NCBI RefSeq assembly: GCF_024220585.1
Contig: NZ_JAMXKF010000010.1
Span: 186,359 to 250,358 of the forward strand
Reading direction: 5' to 3'
DNA length: 64,000 nucleotides
DNA from: Dyadobacter diqingensis
Lineage (GTDB): Bacteria > Bacteroidota > Bacteroidia > Cytophagales > Spirosomataceae
A program made the position numbers and the translations under genes. Below are positions 51,811 through 61,516 of this stretch, one piece after another; the first letter of the stretch is position 1; the number at the start of each line of letters is the position of its first letter. Under the pieces are notes generated by a model. That model was not told the origin of the DNA, searched no databases, and saw only the letters and a program-made list of their open reading frames with translations.

Positions 51811-52407
51811 ATGACCGGATTGACAGACGAAAGAGATTTGATGGATCGTTGCGCTGGCGGCGACCGGGAGGCGTATGCAAATTTGTATACGGCTTATCTT
51901 TCAGCACTCATGAAGTATATGTTTCTTTTTACAAAATCCAGAGAGTTGAGTGAGGAAATTGTACAGGATGTTTTTGTGAAGATTTGGGAGAAAAAAGAAG
52001 GGCTTTTAACGGTTCACTCATTTCAGGCCTATATTTTTAAAACTGCCAAAAATCAGCTGCTTGATCATATGCGCAAGGAGCAGTCTCAGTCAAGATTTTT
52101 TACCTTATCCGGTCCGTTTGAAGAGGCTTGCGAGGAGCAGGCAGACGATAACCTCATTTACGGACAATATTATCAGCTTGCACAGGACGCCATTAACCTG
52201 CTTCCTGAAAAAAGGAGAGAGGTTTTTGAATTGAAAACCAGGGAAGAATTATCGCTCGATGAAATTGCCGAACGCCTGGCTATTTCAAAATCTGTGGTAA
52301 AAAAACAATTGTACGCAGCCACCGGTTTCGTAAAAGATTATCTTCGTAAGCATGGAGAAATTACAGCAGATGTGGTAATTTTTATGTATTTCCTGCTTCC
52401 TATTTAA
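51811..52407 (+). CDS. ECF RNA polymerase sigma-70 factor (glycan locus)
   Basis: A 198-residue sigma factor. Region 2: YANLYTAYLSALMKYMFLFT and EIVQDVFVKIWEKKEGLL. Region 4: LLPEKRREVFELKTREELSL and IAERLAISKSVVKKQLYAAT. It belongs to the Bacteroidota FecI-like group next to FecR and SusC genes. The FecR gene follows at 74 bp and an STN-bearing SusC comes next, so this is a complete cell-surface signalling cascade. It would be released when the receptor binds its glycan and then activate susCD. Confidence 0.95.
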   Translation: MTGLTDERDLMDRCAGGDREAYANLYTAYLSALMKYMFLFTKSRELSEEIVQDVFVKIWEKKEGLLTVHSFQAYIFKTAKNQLLDHMRKEQSQSRFFTLSGPFEEACEEQADDNLIYGQYYQLAQDAINLLPEKRREVFELKTREELSLDEIAERLAISKSVVKKQLYAATGFVKDYLRKHGEITADVVIFMYFLLPI

Positions 52408-52481
52408 TAAGTTCAAAAAAAAGTGAAAATAATTTTAATAGTGAGGGGTTCTTTTCGGATGCCAATCCGTCTTCTCATTAT

Positions 52482-53732
52482 ATGGAAGAAAAATACTACA
52501 TCACATTTCTTGAAAGGTATATCCAAAACCAGCATACGCCTGAGGAGCATGAGCTGTTTTTGAAATGGTTTAATTCCATTTCAGCACAGGAAGCGCAACA
52601 GGTCATGGATCATTATGCCCGGATTTCAGAGAGCAAATCGGTTGTGAACGAGTTTGATAATCATGCAGGTCTGGCCGCAGGAATTGAGGAGCGTATTGAC
52701 GCACTTGAATCGCCGGAGATTGAATCCCGCGTGATCAGTTTCTGGGGATACCTGCGACGATTTTCTGCTGCTGCTGTCATTGTGCTGATCGGTATTGGAA
52801 GTTATTATGTCTTTTTCAACAAGAACGTTGGAACCGAAAGCAGGTTGGCAGAAGTTGCACTTAATGACGCTGCACCCGGTGGAAACAGGGCATTGCTGAC
52901 ACTTTCGGATGGCTCAACTATCAATCTGAACGAGGCCATTGACGGACAGATCGCCAGCCAGTCGGGTATCGAAATCAATAAGGTTACCGACGGACAATTG
53001 GTTTATTCCAAACAAAATGATGGCCATTCGGGTAGCAGCAAAACTGAGATTTTTAACCAGATCACAACACCCAAAGCGGGTCAATATCAGATCAACCTTT
53101 CGGACGGTACCAAAGTGTGGCTCAATTCGCTATCGTCCATCCGGTTTCCGGCTGTGTTCAATGGCATCGAAAGAAAGGTGGAAATTACCGGAGAGGTTTA
53201 TTTTGAAGTGGCATCTTACCGGTTAAATAATCGGAAAGTACCGTTCCGGGTTGTTTGCAATAACCAGGTGATCGAGGTGGTTGGCACTCATTTTAACGTG
53301 AATTCCTACCGCGACGAATCTGCTGTGAAAACTACGCTCCTGGAAGGAAGTGTAAAAGTTTATGCGATTCAGGGAGCGGCCGGGAAAGTGGGAGCGGCGG
53401 TTAATCTGAAACCGGGTGAGCAATCCATTCTCAAACGTTCGAAATCCAGTGTGGCAGACATAGCCGTAGAAAAAGTGGATACTGAAAGTGCGGTAGCCTG
53501 GCAAAAAGGATTCTTTAAATTTAAAGACACTGATATTCAGGAAGTCATGCGTCAGCTATCGCGCTGGTATGACCTGGATGTAGTGTACCATGGCCCTCTT
53601 CCACAGGACCAGTTTACGGGTTACGTATCCAAGAAAGTGGCGATCTCCAATGTGCTTAACATCCTGGAAGAGGGTGGCGGGGTGAAATTTTCTGTGAAGG
53701 ATAACAAAGTGGAGGTCACGGCGGCAGAATAA
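52482..53732 (+). CDS. FecR family anti-sigma factor
   Basis: A 416-residue anti-sigma protein. The N-terminal cytoplasmic part binds sigma (ITFLERYIQNQHTPEEHELF), one transmembrane helix lies near residues 96-112 (FSAAAVIVLIGIGSYYVFF), then the FecR domain (ITTPKAGQYQINLSDGTKVW; AVFNGIERKVEITGEVYFEV) and a C-terminal DUF4974 domain (FKFKDTDIQEVMRQLSRWYD). It passes the signal from the STN domain of the outer-membrane receptor to the ECF factor. Order and spacing support an operon with the sigma gene. Confidence 0.95.
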   Translation: MEEKYYITFLERYIQNQHTPEEHELFLKWFNSISAQEAQQVMDHYARISESKSVVNEFDNHAGLAAGIEERIDALESPEIESRVISFWGYLRRFSAAAVIVLIGIGSYYVFFNKNVGTESRLAEVALNDAAPGGNRALLTLSDGSTINLNEAIDGQIASQSGIEINKVTDGQLVYSKQNDGHSGSSKTEIFNQITTPKAGQYQINLSDGTKVWLNSLSSIRFPAVFNGIERKVEITGEVYFEVASYRLNNRKVPFRVVCNNQVIEVVGTHFNVNSYRDESAVKTTLLEGSVKVYAIQGAAGKVGAAVNLKPGEQSILKRSKSSVADIAVEKVDTESAVAWQKGFFKFKDTDIQEVMRQLSRWYDLDVVYHGPLPQDQFTGYVSKKVAISNVLNILEEGGGVKFSVKDNKVEVTAAE

Positions 53733-53826
53733 CCCTAAGATTTGCAAGATCATATAAAACCATCATTTAACCCAGACATCATGACGGACGACAGCTGACC
53801 TGAAATTTGCTGGATAACCAAAAAAA

Positions 53827-53850
53827 ACACTTCGGATTGGAGTCCGAAGT
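53827..53850 (+). other. Intercistronic hairpin between fecR and susC
   Basis: CACTTCGGA (53827-53835) pairs perfectly with TCCGAAGTG (53842-53850), loop 6 nt. A-run upstream but no T-run downstream in this sense; on the minus strand a T-run would follow. It may separate regulator from structural genes. Confidence 0.45.
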
Positions 53851-53966
53851 GGATCATCTACACTGAACTCTTTGGCTGGAATCAGTATAGCAGATGTTCA
53901 GGTTATTACACAGCCGCGATTATTGAGAACCTCAAACCATGTACAACATCTAAACACTGTAAAAGT

Positions 53967-56900
53967 ATGAAATATGCTTTACTTTATCAACGCGGGTATG
54001 CCCGTCTGATTCCCGACCGTCTTCGTGCCAAGGACAGATCGCTGCCAGCGGATCTAAAACTCAAAATAGTTAGAATTATGAAGCTGACGGCCTTTCTCTT
54101 TTTTGTGGCTTTTATGCAGGTCAGCGCGGGCGTATATTCACAAACCGTTAGACTGAACGAAAATAACAGCGGGCTTGAAAAGGTATTCAATGAAATAAGG
54201 AAACAAACCGGGTATAACTTTCTATACAATAATAAGTTACTGAAAAATACCCGCCCGGTGAATATCAGGGTGACGGGAGAGGAACTGAAAGCGGTTCTTG
54301 ACAAGGTTTTTGAAAACCAGCCGCTTAGTTATTCCATCATCGATAAAACGATTGTTGTAAAAAAACGCAAGTCTACCGCTGAAAACTTTACGTTTCCTGC
54401 CAATGCTCAGGAAAGTATGTCGGCGCCTGAAATGACCAAAGCGGATATTGGCGGGGCTGATTTGCTTGCCAAGCGCGTCTCGGCCTATCAACTGGCTGCA
54501 ATCGATATTAAGGGAAAAGTTACGGACGAAAAGGGAGAGCCTTTGCCGGGCGTTAGTATTGTGATCAAAGGAATGTCGCAGGGAACTACCACCGGCACCG
54601 ATGGAAAGTTTTCACTGGCTGTGCCGGGAACAAGTTCCGTTCTCATTTTTTCCTTTGTAGGTTACGTGCCAAAAGAGGTAAACGTAGGTACAAAAAGTGT
54701 TATAGATGTGACGATGCTGGTTGATACAAAGGCACTGGATGAAGTAGTAGTGGTGGGTTATGGCGAAATGAAACGTGCCGACCTCACAACCGCGCAAACC
54801 TCTGTATCGGCGAAGGAAATCGGCAGAACAGTCAACACGACTATTGAACAGGCCATTCAGGGACGGGCTGCCGGCGTTTATATAACGCAAAACTCGGGAC
54901 AGCCGGGCGGCGGGATTTCGGTAAATATCCGTGGTGTGAACTCAATCAGCGGAAGCAATGAGCCTTTGTATGTGGTTGACGGTGTGCAAATTCCGGGTCA
55001 GTCCGTTTCGTTCGGCTCACAAAGTTCCTCCAATCCGCTGGCGGGTTTAAATCCGGCTGATATCGAATCCATTGAAGTTCTTCAGGGCCCTTCTGCTACT
55101 GCAATTTATGGTTCACGGGCTACCAACGGGGTATTGATCGTGACGACAAAACGGGGTAAATCTGGCGATACAAAAATATCGTACGGCTATCAGTACAGCC
55201 TTCAGACCGCACCTGAGGCTTTGAAAGTGATGAATTTGCAGCAATACGCTCAGATGGTTGGCGAATACCATCAGCTTGCCGGCGGCGATACGCCAACAGA
55301 ATTTTTGGATCCTTCATTATTGGGTTCAGGAACGGACTGGCAAAAGGAGCTTTTTAAAAGTGCTCCGATGAATAAACATCAGCTAAGTTTGAGTGGAGGA
55401 AATGACAAGACAACCTATTACTTATCCGGGGAATATTTGAAACAGGATGGTGTAGCACAGGGATCCGGATTTAACCGGTATGGTTTCAGGCTGAATCTTG
55501 ATAACAAACCCAGAAAATGGGCTTCTATCGGGGCTAATCTGAGTTTCAACCAAACCAACGATAATCTGACAACCAGCCAGGAAAACGTTATTGCCAGCGC
55601 TTTGCAGCTCACGCCGCAGGTGCCGGTGAAAAATATCGACGGCTCGTGGGGCGGTGGAGATGAAAACAACGGAGCCAACCAGTTTGCTCCCGTTAACCCG
55701 ATCGCGATTGCCAATCTGACAACCAACAAACTGGTGAGACGACAATTTCTGGGAGGATTGAATTTGGGAATTGAAATCATTAAAGGGCTGAATTTCAGAT
55801 CGTCATTCAATACCAATCTCGGTTTTTCAAATTCTACGTACTACATCCCAACCTATTCGATTGGATGGGCAAAAAACGTGACGGCTTCTCTGACAAACGG
55901 AACAGGAACGAATACGTACTGGAACTGGAACCAGCTGCTTGAATACAACAAGACTTTTGGCAAACACAACATCAGTGCAATGGTGAGCCATGAGGCGCAG
56001 GTTTCATCCTACAAAAATGTGGGTGCAACCAGAACTGGTTTCCTGACCAACGATATCCATGACCTTGCAGCCGGTGATGCTTTAACGGCCAGCAACACGG
56101 GAGGCTCGGGCGACTGGGCGATGGAATCTTACCTTGGAAGGGTAAACTACAACTACGCCGATCGTTATATTATCATGGGAACGGTCAGACGAGATGGGTC
56201 TGCAAATTTTGGTAAAGACAATAAATGGGGCGTTTTCCCTTCGGTATCAGCAGCCTGGCGCGTTTCGCAGGAGGCGTTTTTCAATGTTCCTTTTATCAAT
56301 GAATTGAAGTTGAGATTCGAAACCGGTGTGACCGGAAACCAGGGCGGTGGCGGTATTTATTCGCCAATGGGAACAGGGGCTACGCCAACATCAACAGGTT
56401 TTCTCCCGACTAAATACAGCAATCCGGGTTTGAAATGGGAAGAAACCAAAACCAAAAACTTCGGTATCAACATCGGTCTTCTGGAAAACCGTATCCAGTT
56501 TGAACTGGATTATTATATCAAAAACACCGATAACCTGTTGATGGAAAAACCTTTACCGTGGTACATGGGCACCAACGGAACGGGCGCAGTAGGTTCCCCG
56601 ACTGTCAATATCGGTGCTTTGCAAAACAAGGGTTTTGGTTTTACCATTAATACCACCAATATCAATCGCGGCGGTTTTAAGTGGGAGACAAGTTTCAATT
56701 TGTCGAGCTTCAAAACCAAAATCAAGTCGTTCTATTCTGAAAGTGCTTTTGTCGATCGAACCTCCTGGTGGATGCAGGACTGGACGCAGCGTTCCGAAGT
56801 GGGCAAGGCTCCATGGTTATTCCGCGGGTATATGGAAGAGGGTTTGTTCCAGAATGTTGCAGAAATTGATGGCAGCCCGGTGCCGGTTGACAACAATGGA

Positions 56901-57572
56901 AAAAGGCTTCCAACGGATGTGAACAATATCTGGGTAGGCGACGTGAAGTTCAAAGATGTCAACGGTGACGGCAAAATCGATGAAAAAGATCTTACAGTAA
57001 TCGGGAATCCCTGGCCGAAACTTTTTGCCGGGTTAACCAACACATTCTCTTACAAAGGTTTTGATCTTAGCCTGTTGTTTACCAGCACTTATGGCAACGA
57101 CATTTACAATTATCTTGGGAAGCTGAACACCAATGCAAGCAATATCAATTTGAGCCGGAATCTGCTGGTACATGCGATGGACTATGCAAAGCCAACGACC
57201 AATGCAAGCGGAGAAGTTGTGTTATCCAATCCGGGTACGGATGTCGCCAGAATTTCAAACGGACCCAATGGAAACTTTACCAGACATACCAATAAATGGG
57301 TGGAAGACGGTTCATTTATTCGTCTGAAAAATGTTTCGCTAACCTACAATGTCCCGGCCTCTTTTATGTCAAAACAAAAGATAATCCGCGGAGCCAGGGT
57401 TTCAGTAGGCGCTCAAAACGTTTTGACTTTCACCAAATACACCGGTTTTGATCCCGAAGTGGGGGCTTATGTATCAAGAGATTCGGGTCCTTCCAACCAG
57501 GCTATTGGTCTCGACTACGGCCGTTATCCATTGACTCCGGTTTACACTTTTAGTTTAGGTTTAGACTTCTAA
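53967..57572 (+). CDS. SusC/RagA TonB-linked receptor with N-terminal STN signalling domain
   Basis: A 1201-residue SusC. The frame starts at 53967; ATG 54078 (MKLTAFLFFVAFMQVSAGVY) is the signal peptide core and a possible true start, but such long leaders are normal in this family. Order: STN domain (about 58-125; FNEIRKQTGYNFLYNNKLL, EELKAVLDKVFENQPLSY), CarboxypepD_reg-like (GKVTDEKGEPLPGVSIVIK), TonB box (LDEVVVVGYGEMKRADL), plug (PGGGISVNIRGVNSISGS) and barrel ending FSLGLDF. The STN domain signals to the FecR protein upstream. It imports an unidentified oligosaccharide with SusD. Confidence 0.96.
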   Translation: MKYALLYQRGYARLIPDRLRAKDRSLPADLKLKIVRIMKLTAFLFFVAFMQVSAGVYSQTVRLNENNSGLEKVFNEIRKQTGYNFLYNNKLLKNTRPVNIRVTGEELKAVLDKVFENQPLSYSIIDKTIVVKKRKSTAENFTFPANAQESMSAPEMTKADIGGADLLAKRVSAYQLAAIDIKGKVTDEKGEPLPGVSIVIKGMSQGTTTGTDGKFSLAVPGTSSVLIFSFVGYVPKEVNVGTKSVIDVTMLVDTKALDEVVVVGYGEMKRADLTTAQTSVSAKEIGRTVNTTIEQAIQGRAAGVYITQNSGQPGGGISVNIRGVNSISGSNEPLYVVDGVQIPGQSVSFGSQSSSNPLAGLNPADIESIEVLQGPSATAIYGSRATNGVLIVTTKRGKSGDTKISYGYQYSLQTAPEALKVMNLQQYAQMVGEYHQLAGGDTPTEFLDPSLLGSGTDWQKELFKSAPMNKHQLSLSGGNDKTTYYLSGEYLKQDGVAQGSGFNRYGFRLNLDNKPRKWASIGANLSFNQTNDNLTTSQENVIASALQLTPQVPVKNIDGSWGGGDENNGANQFAPVNPIAIANLTTNKLVRRQFLGGLNLGIEIIKGLNFRSSFNTNLGFSNSTYYIPTYSIGWAKNVTASLTNGTGTNTYWNWNQLLEYNKTFGKHNISAMVSHEAQVSSYKNVGATRTGFLTNDIHDLAAGDALTASNTGGSGDWAMESYLGRVNYNYADRYIIMGTVRRDGSANFGKDNKWGVFPSVSAAWRVSQEAFFNVPFINELKLRFETGVTGNQGGGGIYSPMGTGATPTSTGFLPTKYSNPGLKWEETKTKNFGINIGLLENRIQFELDYYIKNTDNLLMEKPLPWYMGTNGTGAVGSPTVNIGALQNKGFGFTINTTNINRGGFKWETSFNLSSFKTKIKSFYSESAFVDRTSWWMQDWTQRSEVGKAPWLFRGYMEEGLFQNVAEIDGSPVPVDNNGKRLPTDVNNIWVGDVKFKDVNGDGKIDEKDLTVIGNPWPKLFAGLTNTFSYKGFDLSLLFTSTYGNDIYNYLGKLNTNASNINLSRNLLVHAMDYAKPTTNASGEVVLSNPGTDVARISNGPNGNFTRHTNKWVEDGSFIRLKNVSLTYNVPASFMSKQKIIRGARVSVGAQNVLTFTKYTGFDPEVGAYVSRDSGPSNQAIGLDYGRYPLTPVYTFSLGLDF

Positions 57573-57583
57573 AATTGAATCAA

Positions 57584-59263
57584 ATGAAAGATTTTAAACA
57601 TATCATATATTGGATTGCGGTGCTGATCCCGGTCTTTATCCTTTCTGCCTGCTCGGAAGATTTTCTGGAAAGACCACCGAAAGATGCTATCGTAGATGCA
57701 AGTTTTTACAAGAGCGATGATCAGGTTTTAGCCTCTACCGCACTGCTTTACAGTAAGGTGTGGTTTGATTATAACGATAAGGCATCGTACAATTTGGGTG
57801 ATTTCAGAGCGGGAACTGCATTCTCTGCCTACAACGATCGCGGAAATGTACTGTTTAATACAACCGGAAATACGCCCGAAAATGGTGCTTCCTGGCGGTC
57901 GTTTTTTATTGTGGTGGGGCAATCGAACCTGGCGATCAGCAATATTAATCAATATGCTGGTTCGGCAGTTTCGCCAACGATAAAAAAGCTGGCTATTGCG
58001 GAGGCACGTTTCATGCGGGCTGTGGCCTATCGTTCGCTGGTGATGAACTGGGGAGCTGTGCCCATTATTGAAGACAATATCAAGATTCTTTCAGATACGT
58101 CTGTTTCAAGAAACACGCCTGAAAGTGTCTGGAAGTTCATAACAAGTGAAATGCGTGCCGTTGCCAACGACCTTCCCGAAACACCGATACGCACGGGAAG
58201 AATTACGAAATGGTCTGCTGAAGGTATGCTGGCGAGATTTTACCTGACACGCTCAGGTGTTGAAGCCAAAGGATCCGGAAAGAGAAATCAGATGTTTTTG
58301 GACAGTGCGAAATATTACGCAGAAAGGGTGATTATCAAAAGCGGCGGCTCTCTCTTGAAAAATTACTCGGACCTGTTTTTATTCCCTTATGATAATAATG
58401 CAGAATCGTTGTTTTCGCTGCAATGGGTTTATTCTCCCGGTGTGTGGGGAACCCAAAATTCAACACCGGCTTACCTGGCTTATAGCTCGGATATTGCCAA
58501 CGGCGATGGCTGGGGTGGTGATAAAAGTGCGACCTGGTGGATGATGAGTAAATATGACGGGATCAAAGTTACTGCCACGGGTATGCAGGGCAGAACACTG
58601 GATCAGCGGCTAAAAGCTACCTTTATGCTTCCGGGCGCGTCGTATCCGGAGATCACGCAGAGTATAACCGGTGGTGAGCAAAAGCTGATATTTCCCTTTA
58701 CCGGCACCGACAATAACTTTTTGTCTATCAAAAAATACATAACAGGCAAGGCGAAAGATGTAGGCGGACAATCAGCGCAGCAGAACTACGGAAACGATAC
58801 CTACATGATGCGTTTGTCTGAAATGTATCTGGTTTATGCTGAGGCTGTTTTGGGTAACAATACATCCACGACGGATCCTGTTGCACTGCAATATTTCAAT
58901 AAGGTACACATGCGTGCAGGTCTGCCAATTTTTGAAGGACCGCTTACTTTTGATGTTATTTTTAAAGAACGTCTGTGTGAATTTGCCATGGAGGGGATGG
59001 CTTGGTACGATCTGGTCAGTCTGCATTATTATGACGCTGCAAAAGCTTATTCCATTTTGAATGAGCAGGATCGTGGGATGTTTTTTACTGCTCCCGATCA
59101 GTTTCCGAACCCGACTTCCTGGACGTTTACAAAAACCAGCTGGGCTACAACGGAAAGAACAATTGTTGCCAATAGTGGAAATTTTCTTCTGCCAATTCCG
59201 TCGGCAGAGTTAAGTCAGGCACCCAACCTTCAGAAGCCACCGGTTGATTATTACAGCAAGTAG
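57584..59263 (+). CDS. RagB/SusD family nutrient-binding lipoprotein
   Basis: From ATG 57584 the protein has 559 residues (a TTG at 57575 also opens the frame). Lipobox VFILSACSEDFL. SusD signatures: FLERPPKDAIVDASFYKSDD, EARFMRAVAYRSLVMNWGAV and, near the C-terminus, FKERLCEFAMEGMAWYDLVS. The start lies 11 bp after the susC stop. It is the glycan-binding lid of the SusC transporter, longer than the other SusD here, with Trp-rich loops (DGWGGDKSATWWMMSKYDG) that could hold sugar. Confidence 0.95.
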   Translation: MKDFKHIIYWIAVLIPVFILSACSEDFLERPPKDAIVDASFYKSDDQVLASTALLYSKVWFDYNDKASYNLGDFRAGTAFSAYNDRGNVLFNTTGNTPENGASWRSFFIVVGQSNLAISNINQYAGSAVSPTIKKLAIAEARFMRAVAYRSLVMNWGAVPIIEDNIKILSDTSVSRNTPESVWKFITSEMRAVANDLPETPIRTGRITKWSAEGMLARFYLTRSGVEAKGSGKRNQMFLDSAKYYAERVIIKSGGSLLKNYSDLFLFPYDNNAESLFSLQWVYSPGVWGTQNSTPAYLAYSSDIANGDGWGGDKSATWWMMSKYDGIKVTATGMQGRTLDQRLKATFMLPGASYPEITQSITGGEQKLIFPFTGTDNNFLSIKKYITGKAKDVGGQSAQQNYGNDTYMMRLSEMYLVYAEAVLGNNTSTTDPVALQYFNKVHMRAGLPIFEGPLTFDVIFKERLCEFAMEGMAWYDLVSLHYYDAAKAYSILNEQDRGMFFTAPDQFPNPTSWTFTKTSWATTERTIVANSGNFLLPIPSAELSQAPNLQKPPVDYYSK

Positions 59264-59294
59264 ATCCTTTGGTTCATTCAAAACAGCTATTCAG

Positions 59295-60452
59295 ATGAGA
59301 AAAATATATAGATCTATGCTGCTTTTTGCAGTGTTGGCGGCCTTGGTCGGTATCAACTTTTCCTGTTCGGACGACGACGCTCCGAACGGCGGACAACCCA
59401 CCATCAAGTACGTCCGAATTACAAAACCGGAATCTTCGGATTCGTTGCTGACCGGTGCTTTTCAGGGAAACCTGATTGCCATCGTTGGCGAAAATCTCGA
59501 AGGGGCACGGGAAATCTGGTTTAACGATCAGAAAGCAACCCTGACACCCACCTATGTGACCAACAAAACAATTCTGGTGAGTGTGCCAAGCGAAGTCCCT
59601 GCAGAGATCAGCAATAAACTCAAAATCATATTTGCGGACGGCCAAACGTTATTGCATGATTTTAAAGTTCAGATCAGCGAACCGGATGTGGCCAGCATGA
59701 ACTGTGAATACGTGCCTGCGGGTGCTGTGGCGACCATCAGGGGCAATTATTTCTATGAACCGTTGACGGTAACCTTTGCCGGAGGGGTTAAAGGAGAGCT
59801 TGTTCTGGTAGAGGATGATATGATCCAGGTGCGTATTCCCGAAGGTGCAAATCCGGGACAGATTACGGTCAAAACCAATTTTGGTGAAACAAAATCGAAT
59901 TTCTGGTTCCGTGACAACCGTAATATTTTCCTGAGCAGTGATCCGTTTACAGGTTGGTGGAACGAGAAATATGTCGTGAAAAAACCAGGTGAAGGAGATC
60001 CCGTAGCAATCAATGGAAATTATATCCGTGTGAAAGAAACCATCGCCGGTTGGGCGTGGAAAGAAGTTGCGGGCGGTCCGCCGGATGCCATGGGCGCAAT
60101 CAGCAAAAATGTTCCCGATGAGGCCATTCTAAAACCGTCGGACTATAACCTGAAATTTGAGGTAAACACGCTGAAACCCTACAACAACAATATGCTCAAA
60201 ATCAATGTGGGGCTGAGCGACTTCCTGACGGATGCATACCAATGGGCACCACCGATCGACACCAAAGGAGAGTGGAAAACAATTGTGATTCCGTTTGAGG
60301 AAATTACGGGGAGTTATGAGAAAGCAGGCGTGAAAGTGGCCGTTAATCCAAACGGTTATTACACCAGGCTGCTCTTCCATGGCGGCGGCGAACTTGCTGC
60401 GGATATCTCGCTGGATAATTTCCGGGTTGTGCCAAAGGTTCTTAAAAAATAG
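59295..60452 (+). CDS. Glycan-binding surface lipoprotein with IPT/TIG and C-terminal binding domain
   Basis: From ATG 59295 the protein has 385 residues; the open frame upstream overlaps susD and has no signal. Lipobox VGINFSCSDDD. Two IPT/TIG Ig-like domains (about 30-200; NLIAIVGENLEGAREIWFND, AVATIRGNYFYEPLTVTF) precede a jelly-roll C-terminal domain (FTGWWNEKYVVKKPGEGDP, then SLDNFRVVPKVLKK) of the type seen in PUL surface glycan-binding proteins. It probably holds polysaccharide at the cell surface for SusCD and the hydrolase. Confidence 0.86.
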   Translation: MRKIYRSMLLFAVLAALVGINFSCSDDDAPNGGQPTIKYVRITKPESSDSLLTGAFQGNLIAIVGENLEGAREIWFNDQKATLTPTYVTNKTILVSVPSEVPAEISNKLKIIFADGQTLLHDFKVQISEPDVASMNCEYVPAGAVATIRGNYFYEPLTVTFAGGVKGELVLVEDDMIQVRIPEGANPGQITVKTNFGETKSNFWFRDNRNIFLSSDPFTGWWNEKYVVKKPGEGDPVAINGNYIRVKETIAGWAWKEVAGGPPDAMGAISKNVPDEAILKPSDYNLKFEVNTLKPYNNNMLKINVGLSDFLTDAYQWAPPIDTKGEWKTIVIPFEEITGSYEKAGVKVAVNPNGYYTRLLFHGGGELAADISLDNFRVVPKVLKK

Positions 60453-60470
60453 CTCTTAACGGATACAAAA

Positions 60471-61352
60471 ATGAAAATATTATCAAATACACGGTTCCTC
60501 ACTGTGTTATACCTTGTCATGTTCCTGGGAATACTAGCCGCCTGTAACGACGACGATGCAGTTAGTTCTGATGAAGTTCAGCTGCTGAGTTTTGGCCCTT
60601 CGGGTGTGTTGCCAGGTGGAGAAATCAGTTTTATCGGAAACAATCTGAATAAGGTTACTTCCATAGAACTGACCGGGTCGACGGTTCCAAGTTCGGCATT
60701 TACAAAACATACACCGGAATTGATCACACTTGTTGTACCCAAAGAAACGGGAGAGGGAAAAGTTACGCTAAAAACGGCAGGCGGGGATATTGTCTCAAAA
60801 ACAGTGCTGAGTTTTGAAGTACCGGTGAAAATAACAACTGTGACGGCCGAGGCTCGTCCCGGTGAAAATATCACCATTACCGGCGACTACCTGAACTGGG
60901 TAAAGGCAGTACGTTTTGCCAGAGATACGACAATTATCAAATTTGTGAGTCAGACGATAAACAAACTGGTTGTGACGGTGCCGCTTGGTGCGCAGACGGG
61001 CCCTGTTGTTTTTTCAACAGGAGGTACCGAGCCACTTGACATTGAATCAGAAAAAGAGCTGGTGATCACCTTGCCTTCTGTGTCGTCCATCGCCCCGAAC
61101 CCTGCGGAAAGGGAGAAAAATCTGACAATTAAGGGTACTAATCTCGACCTCGTGATGGGTATTTTGTTTAAAGGGGTTACTGCGCCGGTTAAGGAGTTTG
61201 TCAGTAAAACATCTGCCGAATTGGTTGTTAAAATACCCAAAGCGGCTACAAAAGGAAAGATCGCGGTTGTGGCTTATTCCGGCGTGAATGTGGCATCATC
61301 GGATTCCCTGAAGTTTGTCAACGATCCGGTGACGGGTACTACAACAAAATAG
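60471..61352 (+). CDS. IPT/TIG repeat surface lipoprotein
   Basis: A 293-residue lipoprotein (lipobox LGILAACNDDD) made of about three IPT/TIG domains: FGPSGVLPGGEISFIGNNLN, ARPGENITITGDYLNWVKAV and IAPNPAEREKNLTIKGTNLD. It has no C-terminal binding domain, unlike its upstream neighbour, and starts 18 bp after it. It may be a spacer-like scaffold or a second glycan binder. A hairpin follows its stop. Confidence 0.83.
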   Translation: MKILSNTRFLTVLYLVMFLGILAACNDDDAVSSDEVQLLSFGPSGVLPGGEISFIGNNLNKVTSIELTGSTVPSSAFTKHTPELITLVVPKETGEGKVTLKTAGGDIVSKTVLSFEVPVKITTVTAEARPGENITITGDYLNWVKAVRFARDTTIIKFVSQTINKLVVTVPLGAQTGPVVFSTGGTEPLDIESEKELVITLPSVSSIAPNPAEREKNLTIKGTNLDLVMGILFKGVTAPVKEFVSKTSAELVVKIPKAATKGKIAVVAYSGVNVASSDSLKFVNDPVTGTTTK

Positions 61353-61381
61353 TTCAGGTAAAACTGAAATGAATTTTATCA

Positions 61382-61413
61382 AAGCCGGAGGAGTGAAAGA
61401 CTTCCTCCGGCTT
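61382..61413 (+). other. Hairpin between TIG gene and hydrolase gene
   Basis: AAGCCGGAGGA (61382-61392) pairs perfectly with TCCTCCGGCTT (61403-61413). No T-run follows. It sits in the 164-bp gap inside the locus and may attenuate or stabilise the transcript. Confidence 0.5.
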
Positions 61414-61516
61414 AACCCTCCATACCTTTTATTTCGTAAGCGCAATGCTCAAAGACCTTACGTAACAGTCATTTTCCAGGCCGATCCGGCCAGACCATTA
61501 CTCAAATAACCAAAAC

